64,000 nucleotides of DNA from Eucommia ulmoides (Eukaryota; Streptophyta; Magnoliopsida; Garryales; Eucommiaceae), in the NCBI GenBank assembly GCA_016647705.1, contig CM028335.1:25398905-25462904 (forward strand). The letters are read 5' to 3'. A program made the translations under genes and the position numbers. The notes beneath the pieces were generated by a model. The model worked only from the letters and a program-made list of their open reading frames with translations. It made no database searches and was not told the origin of the DNA. The stretch's first letter is position 1. The number at the start of each line of letters is the position of its first letter. Positions 1 to 13,019 of this stretch are shown here, piece after piece.

Positions 1-492
1 TACAGTAACGGTTCAATCCTTACCGGGTAAAAGGATATTTTGAGTATTTGTGAGGTTTTAATTCTTTAGCCTAAGGTAAAAAAAGAATTAGATTATTCTA
101 GAGCCTGTAAAAAGTAGATATTATTCTTGAGCCTGAGAAAATGAATTTGTAAAGGTTGATTCTGAGCCTGTGAAAATAATCTTTTTGAGGGTTTGGTTCC
201 CACCTTTAAATGAATCTTGAGTTTAGTGGGTGTGACTCTCCGTGGAGTTCGGGGGACTGGATTAGCCAAGAGTAATTTGGTGAACCAGTATAAATTTCTG
301 ATGTGCTGTTATTTTTCATTATTTATTTTTGTTATTTGGTGTGCACCTAGTTGATATTATATTTTCGCTGTTATATAAAGATAAAAATTAATTTAGGATT
401 AAAATTAATTATTTGGATTATTGAAGTATTTTTTATATGATGATTTTTTGTCTATCCAATTCACCCCTCTTGGGTAGCTCACCAGGCCAACA
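1..492 (+). mobile_element. SIRE-like Ty1/copia LTR, 3' portion
   Basis: This stretch aligns by eye with the last ~500 bases of the LTRs that end at 29500 and 33804, including the stretch around the shared 'gtttggttcc' and the terminal 'aggccaaca'. No methionine-type primer site follows the end, so this is a 3' LTR or solo LTR of an element that continues left of the window. It is a non-coding fossil. Confidence 0.8.
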
Positions 493-1329
493 GAAAATAA
501 AGAAGATAAAGAAGAAAAATATGATTTTGTTTGAGAATTTTGTTCTAAAAAATTAAGAACAGAAATACAACAAGATAAACATTAACCAAACACCACATTA
601 CCTACTTGTGTATTGTTAAATACTGCTCTTACTAATTTCAATCAAACTCCTTGTCATTTGTGAAAGTCACAAGATCCTCAGTTAGAAGATTCAGACAACA
701 TATATAAAATGTCATTTTTATCCTTATTTTGTTCTTTATATTACAATAACATACTAAATATGAAAAACTTCAAATTTAACCAAAAAAGTTTAAAAAATGA
801 GAGGGAAAAAATGTTCTCTTTTTATTATCCAAACACACCACATTCCCTATCCTCTCCCCCCCCCCCCCCCCCCCCCAATTTTATATTTTATGTTTTTGTT
901 TTTTTTTTGTTTTTTTTTTTCTTATTTTAGTTTTTTATTTTAATTTTCTTAATCTTATTCGTTACTTGATATATTAAAACAAAACTAGAAACCAAAAGTT
1001 GAAAAAAGAAAACTAAGAACAAATAAAATCAAAAGAAAAATAGATAACAAAAACAGAATATCGAAGCAAACAAATCGGAAAAAAAAAAAAAAAAAAAAAA
1101 AGATAAAAACAAAAAACAAGTTTTTTAATTAATTTTGAATTGGTTTACTTTTAACTATTGTAAAATTATCTCTTTTAACTTATTTTGCAGGCATTATTTC
1201 CAACTAGATGTTCTAAATTACTTTTATCAAATGACAAAAAGATCTGATTAGTATTACTTGTTTTTTTTTTTGCAAAACACATGGGACTTATTGAATGTGA
1301 TTGAAATTAATCACTTGAGAAGATACGAG
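493..1329. other. Non-coding AT-rich spacer with homopolymers
   Basis: No gene was recognised. A 21-base poly-C run lies at about 856-876 and a poly-A run at about 1079-1101. The short open frame at 709-930 is made largely of these low-complexity tracts. Confidence 0.6.
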
Positions 1330-3010
1330 AATATGATTTTTATGAAAAAAATAGTCTAAACGGCCGACTATCTTTAAGATCACTCGATTGATTTATTGCG
1401 GAGAAAATTCTAACTTGGTCTCTTAAGTGAATCAGTCAACTGATTGTCGGCTTTATAAATTGAAGATTCAGTTCTCTAATTCGGTTCATTCCCCATTTCT
1501 CTTCAAGATTCGCCCCCCCACCCACCCCCCCCACCCCCCAAAAAAAAAAAAGGAAAAAACAACCCTTCACCTTCACTCAAAATCACCAAATCTCTTGATT
1601 TTTCTCTCTAAATAGCAAGATCTAAGTAGTTCGAAGTAATGTATGTTTTGAGCACAAGATTCGATTCCTTGAAGAATATCTAGAGTTCTGGAGATTTTCC
1701 TTCTTCTAGGTAAGATCTTACTTAAGTTCTTTGTTGCTCTTCATAGCTATTTTATTATTTCCTTGTTTTTCTCGCTTTAGATCTTATCTTGTGTCCATTT
1801 CATTTCGTATATCCTTTATTCTGAGTAAAAATGGTTCAAAAACATGAGGGTAAGAAAAAATGGGGTCACAGGTCTAAGGAAAAAGGAAAGAAGGCTAATA
1901 TGCCTAATTTCAAAAATTTTAAGTTCTTGAGCAAAGACATCCAAAAGAAATTTGAGCTTGTTCTTAACAAGTGTAGAGTCTTTTGTGGTAGACTCGTATA
2001 CTTTGAAGAGTTAGGTCTAAAGGTATTGATATTTTAACTAAATTCAAAGATTTGGGTTGATATGATTTTTTATCCGATAATAGATATTACTTTAGTCATT
2101 GGGTAAAAATGTTCTATAGTAGTTTCTATCGTATGAAGGAGGTTTTATTCCTATATGAATGGGGTAACTAATGATTTCTCTCTAGATGATCTCTCTAATC
2201 TTCTCGGTATTCCAAGAGGCACTGTTTTCCCACAAAATATTAGCAATTAAATTTTGAACAATTTTAATCTTGTTTGAGCCCGAGAAGAATGGAGAGTCAT
2301 TGATGCTAGGACTAGAAATCTTAGTCTTGTTCTTCGTATTTACCACTCGATCATTACCTACTCTCCTGCCCCCCCTTGGTGGTAGTCATGCCACGGTAAC
2401 TAATTTTGACATGTTCCTTAGCTACTCTATCATTAATGACACCAAAATAGACATTCTAACTCTCATTGCAAAACACATGAAATATCAACTTAATTTATCT
2501 TCTCGTGTTCTACCTTACGGTTATATCGTGAGTCGACTTCTCGAGAATTTTGGTGTTCCCCTTGATGATGATTTTGCAACCTGTCTCATTCGGAATAACT
2601 CTATTTTGAATTCCAATGCAATAATCTTGATGGGATACGAATTTGTTGAAGATCGATGGGTCTGAAGGAGAGGAGGAGGTGAAAAGAAGAAGAGTAGATA
2701 TGGGAGAGGCTGAAAATGCTAAATAAATAATAAGCTTTGAGGATCGGGTATGTCAGTGGCTCGATCACCTTCAAGTTCAATTTGACAATTTTCAACAGTA
2801 TACCAAGATTGTAGATGGGCGACTCGATGGACTAACCGCTCAGATAGGAAGGATGTCTAACTCGGTGGAGCAGATTCATGGAATACTGTAGAATTTTCAT
2901 CCATATTATCCAAATCCCGTTCTTAGTACCTCTGGTCCATCTGGAGCATACTGTCCTCCACCATCGTTGGTCCATCTGATCCCTCTAGTTCATATTATCT
3001 ATATCTTAGA
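1330..3010 (+). mobile_element. Fossil element with plant transposon-protein domain
   Basis: A coding remnant starts with a basic N-terminus at 1831 and continues as broken segments to about 3000. It resembles the putative plant transposon protein family (PF20167-like), which is commonly carried by retroelement-type plant repeats. Visible parts are a Lys-rich head (1831-1900), a stretch with 'LLGIPRG' near 2196-2220, a helical C-terminal block (2400-2640) and a possible coiled coil (2750-2890). Upstream, 1330-1830 looks like a leader or LTR-like region with a TATA-like 'tttataaatt' near 1452. The family assignment rests on memory of such proteins and is moderate. The element is broken in several places. 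Confidence 0.5.
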
Positions 3011-3876
3011 CTTGGTCCTTATTGAAGTTATTTTTTTTATTTAATATTTTAAAATTTGTAAAGGCAATTTCTTTTTATAATTAATAAGAATCAATTTATT
3101 GTTTCGAAAGATTGAGATGATTTTTGGGAAAAAATGTTGTGGGTATTTGAAATTGTGATTTAATAATAAAAAGGGATAATTAGTCAATAATTTAATTCAT
3201 AATTTATCGTATTTATTTTAAATTTGGTATGATTCTCTTAAGTCTGTTTTACCCTATGTTTCAGTGCAATGGTCAATGTTCCTTTCAATTAAGAACGCCA
3301 CCCTCTGCCGTTGCCTTTTGTTGGATCTTAGGTCTCTAGTTGCTGAAGTTTGACCACCGACCACCAAATTTTTTTGTTACATATAATTATTTTGGGGTGT
3401 ATTTTTCAATTACATGTGAATGTTTTTAATGTACTTTTTAATTTAGTTTTTAAATGTATTTTTTACATTTTAGTATATTTTTTAGTTATATTTTTAGTGT
3501 ATGTTTTAGTAGTTACATTCATATAATTTTCCAATGACCGACAACAGGAAAATTAATTGAATGTAACTTAAAAATGTACAGAAAGAATATTACTAAAAAA
3601 ATAGTTGAATCTAACTAAAAATAAATAAATCCGGTGACTGAAATTTTGATGATTGGGGACCGAAAGTGATTGGAATCCTACTTCGAGAATATGTTGACCA
3701 ACGGCGGTATGGCAATAGCTAACGATGCCAAACTGGAACATTACTATTTTCATGAACTCTAAAAGATAGGGCTAAAACTAAAATACTTATTTGGTTCGGA
3801 AATTTTTATTAATTTAGTTTCATTTTTAAGACTTTCCACCAATTATCCCTACAAAAATGTAGCTAAGGTAGCATTT
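3011..3876. other. AT-rich spacer, no gene seen
   Basis: No coding region or clear transposon terminus was recognised here. Repeated T-rich motifs resembling 'ttttagtgtattttt' occur at 3400-3520. Confidence 0.5.
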
Positions 3877-3893
3877 AATTACTTTTGGAAAAA

Positions 3894-5888
3894 GGGATAA
3901 AGACCTTTTTGGTCCCTGACAAATGGTTCGAGTGTTCAATTGGCCCCTAACTTTTGCAACTCGACACATTTGCCATTGACATTTCAAAATCGTTCCAAAT
4001 TGGCATTGAGTCGGGTTCTGTTAGTAAAATTTGGAAAAATTGGATGGAAAACGTCACGTGACAAGCACATGACGTTTAGGCAACGGTATATGCGTCATTT
4101 CATTTTTTTTTTTTAATTGAATAGGACCTATTTACATATTTTGTTTAAACTTAAGGGGTACAAAAATGTATTTTTCCTTTAATTTTTTTAGGTCTTCTTT
4201 CTCTGCACTACCGCCCCCAAACTCTACCACTCCACTGCTGCTCTCCCTCACTGTCGCTGCTCTTCCTCAGTACAAAATGTCTCCGCCACTGCTCTCCTTC
4301 ACCGCCGCCAACGCCTCCTTTTCTTCCCTCGCCAACGGCACCTCTGATCCCTCCGCCATGTCGGCGACGCATGCTCTGATCCTTTGTTCACCTGCGTCGT
4401 CTTCGTCTTCTTTGCCATCACCTGTGTCTTCTTCATCGTCGTCTTCTCCATCACGTTCGCCGTCTTTGTCTTCTTCTCTATTTCGATTTCAAAATCAATT
4501 CGATTTCGATTTCTTCTCTATTTCGGTTTCAATTTTGAAATCGAAACCCTGGTTCGTTCACCTGCGTCTTCTTTGGCTTATTCTCTATTTTGATTTCAAT
4601 TTCAAAATCGAAATCGAAACCCTGTTTGTCGGTAGGGATGTACTCGCACTGCTTTTGATTTGGTAAAATATTCCTTAATTGAATTGGTTGTTTGATTTAA
4701 TTTTAGTTTGGATTCAGCGTTCTGATTCGAATGGAAATGTATTTTTTTAAACATAAATTGTTTCAATATAATCTTATATCTCCATGATTGATCAGCGCCA
4801 AGTGCTTTTATTCTTTTTTTTTCTTTGATTGGCAAAATTCTGGATGTAATCAACGCCATTGAAGTACTTATATTAAAGTCTCATTCCATTTTGTTTTCAA
4901 ATGAATTCGAGAATTTTTAGACCTTGTTCAATCCATGTTGTGTTTGTGTTTTTTCAGTCGGAGAACCATCAACTAACTTGTATATTTATTCAATCAATAG
5001 TTTGCTCTATTGAAACTTGAAAGCCATTGAATTTTTGTTTCAATTAGTATATGTGTTATCCAAATTGATCTTCACTTTTTTGTTTTCCATGGTGTATATG
5101 ATTTAGAATCATTGGAGTTGATTGCATGTAATTCCGTATAAATTTGTTGATTTTGAGTAGAAATATGCACACCCATGTTCTTGAATTTTTTAGTAGAAAT
5201 ATGCGCACCCATACTCTTGTATTACAAGTTTTTTTTTTTTTTTTTTTTTTCGTGGAAAAATACTTCTAATAGTTGCTTTAATGGAAACCCATGTGTTCTA
5301 AGGTTTGGTTTTGGTGAAATTGTAGTGATTTTCCATTTATTGTTTTTGTTCCTAGTTTTCTTGGAATGTAAACATTAAGGCTTTGTTTGTTTAGTATTTT
5401 TGTTCTTAGATTTGTGTTTCAATATGGGAGCCAAAAAAAAAAAAAAAATATGCTTATGTTCTGCTCCCTGATTTTTAGCACAAAATTCTCAGAATAGAAT
5501 GAAAATTTCCCTTTTTTTTTCTTGAGTTTTTGAGATTGGAAACAAAAAATTGGGAACATAAACATTAGTTATTGTGTTTGTTTCAGTTCCTAAAAAATTT
5601 GGAAAATAAAAATTCTCTTTCTCTCAATTGAGAAGGAAAGGCATAAAATAGGGAAAAAAAATATTTTGACCCCTAAAAGTTTAGATGACTTTTTAAATTA
5701 ACCCATTGAATAAAAAGACCAAAATATCCTTAATAAAACGTTGACCGTTAGTTGACTTAACGGAATCTGCCTCAGGGGCCAATTTGAAACGATTTTGAAA
5801 TATCAATGGTAAATGTGTCGAGTTGCAAAAGTTAGGGGTCAATTGAACACCCAAGACATTTTTTAGGGTCCAAAAAGGTCTTTATCCC
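3894..5888. mobile_element. Non-autonomous Mutator-like element (MULE A)
   Basis: The termini are inverted repeats of about 135 bp starting 'gggataaagacctttttgg' at both ends, similar along the TIR at roughly 85-90% by eye. They are flanked by a 9-bp target duplication, TTGGAAAAA (3885-3893) and TTAGAAAAA (5889-5897), with one mismatch. Both features are diagnostic of MULEs. No MURA-like transposase is visible. The interior 4190-4660 is unusually GC- and Ser/Pro-codon-rich (open frame 4166-4666), which could be a captured gene fragment, but no protein was recognised. It sits inside the left terminus of MULE B. Confidence 0.8.
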
Positions 5889-5894
5889 TTAGAA

Positions 5895-6035
5895 AAATTA
5901 TTTTTTGGCCCCTCATGAATAGGGTCGGTGTTCAATTGGCCCCATTATTTAGTTTTGAACACATTTGGTCCCTCATTATTGAATTTGGGTTCAATTTGAC
6001 CCAAATTACAAATTTGTTAGTCAAAATTGATGATC
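5895..6035 (+). repeat. Left terminal inverted repeat of MULE B
   Basis: This pairs with 18560-18701 in inverse orientation over about 140 bases. The block around 'ttgaatttgggttcaatttg' is nearly identical in both. It is related to, but distinct from, the MULE A terminus. Confidence 0.75.
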
Positions 6036-7229
6036 AACTGTTATTGCAATGGTATTATGATAATTTTGCGTCCAAAATCAGTTCTATCTCTTTTCATCCT
6101 ATATGAGTTCATTACACTTTGCACCCGTATGTTCCATTTTACAACTTCTTAAAATTCATATTTTATTTTTATAATTACCAAGTAAATAAAATAAGACTTA
6201 AAATTTAGGATTTTTTGGTTACAAAATTAAATTTTTAGCCTGCAATTCACGCGCTATAATATTATTTCTAGAAGTCCAAAATTGTTGCCAAGACTCCGTA
6301 TATTATAAAAATAACTACAATTTTTTACATAAAAAATTATAATAATTTTCATGTATTAGAATAACTTTGAACTCTTCATCTAAAACTCATAAAATTTATA
6401 AACTCTAATTTATGATAAAAAAAAATTTTAAAAAAAATAAGATTATAAACCCCTTATAACCTACATCTAAAAACTTTCAAGGAGTAATATGTAACAACGA
6501 GAACTTAGAAAAAATTATAATTACATTTTTTTTTTCATTTTTTTCCCTATTTGTTTCCTCAATCTTTTCCCTAAAACAACTAAGACTAAAACAATATGTT
6601 TTAATTTTCTTTTAATTTTTCTCTCCATTTAGTTTTAAAACAAGGAAAATGAGGGAAATTAATCTTTTCTTAGATTTACCTTTTTCAAAACATTTTGGTT
6701 TAAATAAATAGGGAAAAAACAAGAAAAAGAAAATCTGGTCAGAAAAAATGTTATAATTTCCTTTCATTTTTTTTCCATATTTTTCTTCTTATTTTTTATG
6801 CCCATTTTTTCCCCATTTTTCCCAGTCCTGCCCTCGTCGTCCACCCTCCCTCTCTCCTCCTACTGTCCTTGACACCTTCTTCTCATCCCGTAGCAATGGA
6901 TTGTTCACAGCAGATCTGTTCAAATCTGAACTCTTAACGGCATATGGGTTCAAGAAATTGGACTGGTTTGGCATCTTAGATCAGCTCAACGGATTGTGGA
7001 TTGCCATTTCCGGCGACTCTTAGGCTCGTTTGGTAGTCCTTTCTCAATTGAATCTGGTTTTGGGGTTCGAAGCAATGGAATCATCCCGAGTTATGGCGTG
7101 TCTGCAAGGCTATGGTGGATGGCAAGAAGGAACATGGGAGCCACGGGTCTACAAGGCTATGGTTTTGGTTAGATAAAAAGGAAAAGGGGAGGAGAGGGAT
7201 GGATGGGTAGTCGTCGGTGATGTGGTGGT
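6036..7229. other. MULE B interior, gene-like but unidentified
   Basis: After about 700 bases of AT-rich DNA, 6790-7229 becomes less AT-rich and contains a 61-codon minus-strand frame (6789-6974). The sequence resumes across the copia insertion at 16575. No domain was recognised. It may be a captured host fragment or ordinary MULE filler. Confidence 0.35.
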
Positions 7230-7727
7230 TGTTAAGAGTTGGAGACTAAAATAATGGTATTACCATGGACTATCATCATTAATGAGTGATTAGCTAGTAT
7301 CATTAATGAAAGTGGTTAGCTAGTATTATTAATGAAAGAGGATGACTAGTATCATTAATGAGAGTAGTTGACGAGTATCATTAATGTAGTGGAATAATTA
7401 TTACCCTCATCAATGAGGTTGTTGGTTAGCCCCATTAATGAAATGGTTGTTTGTTGAACTCTTTCCCTATAAATAGAAAGTTGAGTGGTAATGGTGAGAT
7501 ATGCAAGTGTGTGTCAAGTGAAATGAAAAATAATAGTCTCACTTGTGTATTCTCCCTTATAAATCTCTTATTCTCTCAATATAGTAATTTCTTCTTATGA
7601 CATGGATTAGACTTAGGTCAAACCATGTTAAATTCTTGTGTCATTTATTTCTTTGCTAGTGAATCTTTGGTGTTCCTTGTTTTCAAATCATTGTTGTGTT
7701 GTTAGGAGTCGGTTTGATCCCCCAACA
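7230..7727 (+). repeat. 5' LTR of copia element
   Basis: It begins TGTTAAGAG and ends CCCAACA. A run of 'attaatga' repeats lies in its first 220 bases and a probable TATA element, 'cctataaatag', near 7468. The LTR is followed by the primer site. Confidence 0.9.
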
Positions 7728-9035
7728 ACTAGTATCAGAGCTTAGGCTCTGACTCTCTCAACATAACAATGGGCAATGGCAGGTTTGTGGTCGATAAATT
7801 TAATGGGGACAACTTCTCTCTTTGGAGGATGCAAATAGAAGATTATTTGTACCAATAGGACCAACTGCAGCCGATGTATGGAAAGACGAAAAAACCTAAA
7901 AATATGACAAAAAACGAGTGGAACGTTCTCGATTACAAGGCACTAGGAACGATTCGGTTTACACTGTCAAGTACAGTGTTAAGTAATGTAAAAAAGGGAA
8001 AGATGACAAACAAGTTATTCACTTTTTGAAGGTTTTTAAGGATGAAGATGGAAGAACATGATGATGTTTCGGAATACATCAGTCGTGTTCATGACATCTT
8101 TGATCAGTTGGAGACGGTGCAAATAACGGTTGTGGAAAAAATTAAAGCCCTTCTTCTTTCTTCTCTTCCTAATAGTTGGGACAACTTAGATGTATCAATC
8201 ACTAGTGGATCCGGTCATACTAAGTTGGTAGAGAAGGATGTCATTACTTCAATCATCAATGAGGAAACTCGAAGGAATGACTCAGGTCAGAGTTCTGAAA
8301 TAGTATTGAAGGTTAAAGAGAGAGGAAGAAAATTGACAAAAGGTGGCACCAACAGGAGTCATACCAAGTCCGCGAAGGGACAAGAAAAGTCAAAGACGAG
8401 GAGTGCAGAATGCTAGAGTTGTGGACAAAAGGGGCACTGGAAGAAAAATTGTCCAAATCCACCAAGAAGGCAAGAGTCAGATAGTAAGGAGACGGTTTGC
8501 CTATCCGACGGTGAATCTTCAGATGCACTCATACTCTCATTGGATACTCGCAATGATGTGTGGGTTATTGATTTTGGTGCGTTGTTTCATGCCACTTCAC
8601 GGAGAGACATATTGAACAACTATATCCCGGGAAACTTCGGTAGGGTATACTTGGGGGATGATAAACCTTGCAACATCACTGGTAAGGGAGAAGTTCAGAT
8701 CACCCAAGAAGATGGTTCTATTCTTAGGTTACAGGATGTTAGACTTGTTCCCAGTCTAACTCGCAACCTAATCTCCGTGGGATAAATGTCGGAGGCTGGG
8801 GTGATTACAACTTTTAACAACAAATCTTGGAAGATGTTAAAGGGCGTGATAGGTGAATTTTATCTATCTATTTCCAAATTGAATTTGGTAGTTTTCGAGT
8901 ATTATTATTATTTTTTATTTTATTATTATTTATTTTTGTTTAAAATAGGGGTTAGGAGCGAAAATAGTCGAAAAATGAGGAAAGCAGTGGAAAAACGATC
9001 AAGATGATCAAGTATTCAAAGCAGCAGTTTCACCG

Positions 9036-9153
9036 CTGCAGTGGTCAGCCTACCGCTGCAGAGGTGAAACAACAGAGAGTTCCCTAAGTTCTGATCACTT
9101 ACCGCTGCAGCAGTGATAAAATAGAAAGCCTACCGACATGCCTACCGCTGTAG
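9036..9153 (+). repeat. CTGCAG word cluster in solo LTR
   Basis: CTGCAG occurs at 9036, 9056 and 9105, with a near copy, CTGTAG, at 9148. Each is preceded by 'ACCG'. The first two start exactly 20 bp apart. The cluster lies at the LTR position where the related 36074 LTR carries CCTAGG words. Confidence 0.8.
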
Positions 9154-9947
9154 CAGTCAGCCTCTACCTATTTTAAATATTTTTCTAGATATTTCGTTTG
9201 TTCCCTTTTTGTTCCCATTCATTCCCACTGTTCTTAAAACACATAGGGAGTGTTTGAGTGTTCTAAAAAAGGCTCTCAACCAATCAAAGAGGAGGAGCTC
9301 AATTGGAGAAGAGGAAACAAGATCAAAGCGGTTATTACGGACGCCACCTTCAGATAACAGTTATTCTCCCTTATTTCTCTCTTTATTTTTAACTCGTTTT
9401 TGGTTGTTTGAACATGTATATATTATTTACCATTAAATATATGGTTATGTCCATGAGCTGAACACTGATTATCTATGGGATTGATGTAATTTATTAATAT
9501 ACGTCGTTTGTTTAATCTTTGTTTCGTTATCGGTTGCTCTTGCCTATTCAATTGTGTTTACTGTTCTTCTTGATTTATATGCTTGTTTAGATATATTGAG
9601 AAATTGAGGTTTGACACTCGGGAGAGGTAATATCGAATTCTGATTAGGGTTTAAACACAACGTGACGATCTAATGACCTAGGAGGGCGTTAGAAAGTATG
9701 CAATCCGTGAGGTTGGGGCGAGACTCATGTGACCAAGTGTCATAGAGACACTCGAGGGGGACTTCGGTATTGACGCGAAATCACATATTCGTTTACTGTA
9801 CACTTGGGAGAGGTAGTGAGTGAGTTTTCGATACCTAGATTGTTGGATAGATTTGAACACCATTAATGTAAACTAGATTGGATCAAATACGTATACGTAA
9901 ATGAAGTTAATCCCTAGATAATCTATTCCCATATAATATATTTAGTA

Positions 9948-12900
9948 CTAGCGTATAACCCGTGCCTAAAGGCACGGGTGTAAAAAATATTTAATAATGC
10001 GTATTACAAATGCAACAAAAATTTCTAAATACTTAATCCGTGACTCATCAAAAAATTGGGAACAAAATATAGAAATACTTATTGCTCCCGATTTACCTTC
10101 TTGCATTTTCTGGTGATGATCCCACTCCGATCAAACTCCCCTGCGTTCAAGTCAACCGATCTAATTACACAACCATTTGATGAAAAATAATACCAAACAA
10201 TCCTTCAATGTACCAATAACCTAATTAAAAAACAAATAGAAACAAAAACATACACACTAATCATTTCATACCCATTCGCATGATGATATACACACTGTGG
10301 TTTGCGAAGGGAGATAAAGAGGGAGTAAAAGATACAATGAATTGGAAGATACAATGAATTGGAAGATAAAGACGTTTGCGAAAAAAGAATGAGAGGATTT
10401 ACCTTTTTGCATTTTTTGGTGATGATCCCACTCCGATCAAACTCCCCTGCGTTCAAATCAATTGATCTAATTACACAACCATTTGATGAAAAATAATACC
10501 AAACAATCCTTCAATATACCAATAACCTAACTAAAAACCAAATAGAAACAGAGATATACACACTAATCATTTCATACCCATTCGCATGATGATATACATA
10601 CAGTAGAGTGAGTCAGGTTACAAAATATGGATTTGAGGGTTAAAAATTAAATCTGAGAGTGTTTCGAAATATGGGTGGTGGTGAGACATGCGATTCTGAT
10701 GAGTAAGAGCGAGAGAGATGCGAATTTGAGAACTGAAAGAAAAGTGTACCTGTAAGCTACAATTAATGGATGAAGAGGGCAAGACCAAGAGAGAGAGACC
10801 AACCTTAATTACCTTTGACGACTGCTGACCAAGAGAGAGACCAACCATAATTTATGTTCCCACCGACAATATTGCTCACTGAATCAAAATTATAACATTA
10901 TTCCTCACGCAAATCTGAAAATTTGGGAATTAGAATTTTCAGATTAAATCTGAAAATTTCTCCCAAAAGATGCCGCAGGAATTGAACACGGGCATGATGC
11001 CACAATTCCAACAGAACAACACAATTCAAACTCATATCATATCAATCCAACTATAAATTGCAAAGATTGTGGTTGAGATCAACACACATATGACAAAGTA
11101 CACTACTAATCATCAAATTGATTATCAGACGCAAACATAATTTAAAAATGAACAGAATTGGAACAAGAGCAGAAACAGAAACAGAAACAGGAACAGAACA
11201 GAAACAGAATAGGAACATAACAGAAAAATGAACAAGAACAGGAACAAAACAGAAACAGGAACGTAAACACTTGTTATCTCCTGCATTTAATACCACCCTG
11301 CAGTGGAATTACTTGGAAAGAAGTCAATACTCCCTATTAGTTCTGATGAGCAAGACGTGTCATTGGTTATCTAATTTTCAGATACATATATACAAAGAGG
11401 AGAGTACCTATGAAGCTTTGGGCGGCTGACGACCATCCAAATGCGACCATCGGCGAACTTCACCGTCCTCGCCAAACACCGACGACCACCTGTGCACCGT
11501 CGTCATTAAGGGTTTCGAAATAGAAAAACAGAGACAATCAAACCCAAAATCCAAAGAGAGAGGGAAAAATTACAGTGTCTAGATATGGGAACAGAAATTG
11601 GGAACAGAAACAGAGATATGGGAACAAAAAAAATATCTTCATGTTCGACTCCTAGATTTTCAGAAACTGGGAACATATGCGAATTCTTCCTAGATTTCTA
11701 TTTCAGTTCAAAGTGTTTTGGGAACATAAATAGTAATCTGGGAACAGAAACACTAAACAAATGCCACCTTCAGTACCATGACCAGTTAATAACAATGCAT
11801 CCTATTTGCAGGGATTAGTGGTCTCAGGGGTGATAATATTAGTTTCAATTCTAGCATACTTTGTTCTAGAGAAACTATAAATTGGCAGGTAAAAAATACA
11901 CAATATTATAAGCAAAAAGGAAGCAAAAGGCACATTTTTGTTCGGCGCTTTTGTTCTTGAAATCTGGGAACAGAAACAGAATTTTTGGGAACCAAAAATA
12001 TTTTTAGGTTGTTCTAAATGTTTTCTAGAATAGAAGCAAAAACAGAAACACTAAACAAACCAAAGAGTCCCATTATCAAACAGATGAAATTCCTGTTCCA
12101 AGTTTTCAGAGAACTGAAACACTAAACAAACGCCATCTAAATGAACATTAAACAAACGCCATCAAAGAGAAATGGATTTCACCATGAAAAGGAGTCTGAT
12201 AATTAGGAAACAACATTGCTTCAGCTCCAGGGGTCGCCGTCCAAGCATCAATTGGAGAATCTGAAATTGAAAAAGAAAAATCGCAAGAAAAATAAAAAAA
12301 AACAGTCGAAGAAAACCTAAATAGAGAACAGAGAATCAAATGAGATGAACAAAATTTAATTCAGAAAAAACCAAATCAAAATTGAAAGAAACGTACTCAA
12401 CAGATCAGCGAAGAGAGAAGAAGAAAGAAAACCTGGATTCAAACCACCGTTGTGTTTTGGAGGTGATGACGCCATTGAACCTTGAAGATGGAAAGAGTAG
12501 CGACGGGTGGTGAGGAATCAAAGCTACCTGGTTGGCGGCGAGTTTGATTGACGGGTGGAGAAGAGAGCATTGGTGATGGCGACGACGGCGGTGGTGATCG
12601 ATCGAAGGTTGAGCGAAGAGGACCGATCGATCGATTTCGGTTGGGAGCGTTGAGGATCTAGCGATGGCGATGGCGATGGTGAGGGCTAGAGAGACGGCGA
12701 GGGCACCGCAGTGCTCTAGAGAGAAGCGACGGCGACGGAGTGTGAGTGAGAAAGAGGATTGATAGAGAGAAGCGAGAACATGACAGTGAGAGAGAGAATG
12801 AGAGGGCACCGGTATCAGTTCCAAAAAAAGGAATCAAATAACCTTGTTTGATCTGGACCGTCGGATGTTAGATCAAGGGCCTTAAATGTTTCCCGCCCAA

Positions 12901-13019
12901 GAAAATACTGTAGCTACAGTAAGGCGTTTTCAAACTGAAATGATTTTTGATCTAACGGCTACGAATATCTAGAGACATCGGACGACTGTGAATGTAAATG
13001 AGCTGATTTATTATATAGA
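9948..13019 (-). mobile_element. Non-autonomous Helitron
   Basis: Read on the minus strand it begins TCTATATAATAAATC (at 13019) and ends with a perfect 8-bp hairpin, CCCGTGCC-TTTA-GGCACGGG, followed by TTATACG and CTAG (at 9948). It lies between a host A and a host T, the Helitron target rule. The neighbouring solo LTR continues cleanly across the site. No Rep/helicase was found. Possible captured gene pieces are the GC-rich stretches at about 11405-11520 and 12420-12830, but no protein was recognised. The interior also holds many 'ggaacagaaacag' simple repeats. Confidence 0.85.
10091..10606. repeat. Direct duplication inside the Helitron
   Basis: About 200 bases at 10091-10290 recur at 10397-10606, offset by about 306 bases. 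Both copies contain 'gatgatcccactccgatcaa'. A few substitutions separate the copies. Confidence 0.8.

Noticed and set aside
709-930. 73-codon frame with Pro and Phe runs
   Set aside because: It is produced by the poly-C and poly-T tracts.
3877-3885. 9-bp target duplication for MULE B with 18702-18710
   Set aside because: Only about half the positions match, so no duplication is claimed.
9036-9153. CRISPR-like array from regularly spaced short repeats
   Set aside because: The repeats are short degenerate words in a plant LTR, with no spacers of CRISPR type.
12405-12824. 139-codon minus-strand frame as a host gene
   Set aside because: It is Arg/Ser-rich low-complexity sequence inside the Helitron with no recognisable domain. 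It is kept only as a possible captured fragment.
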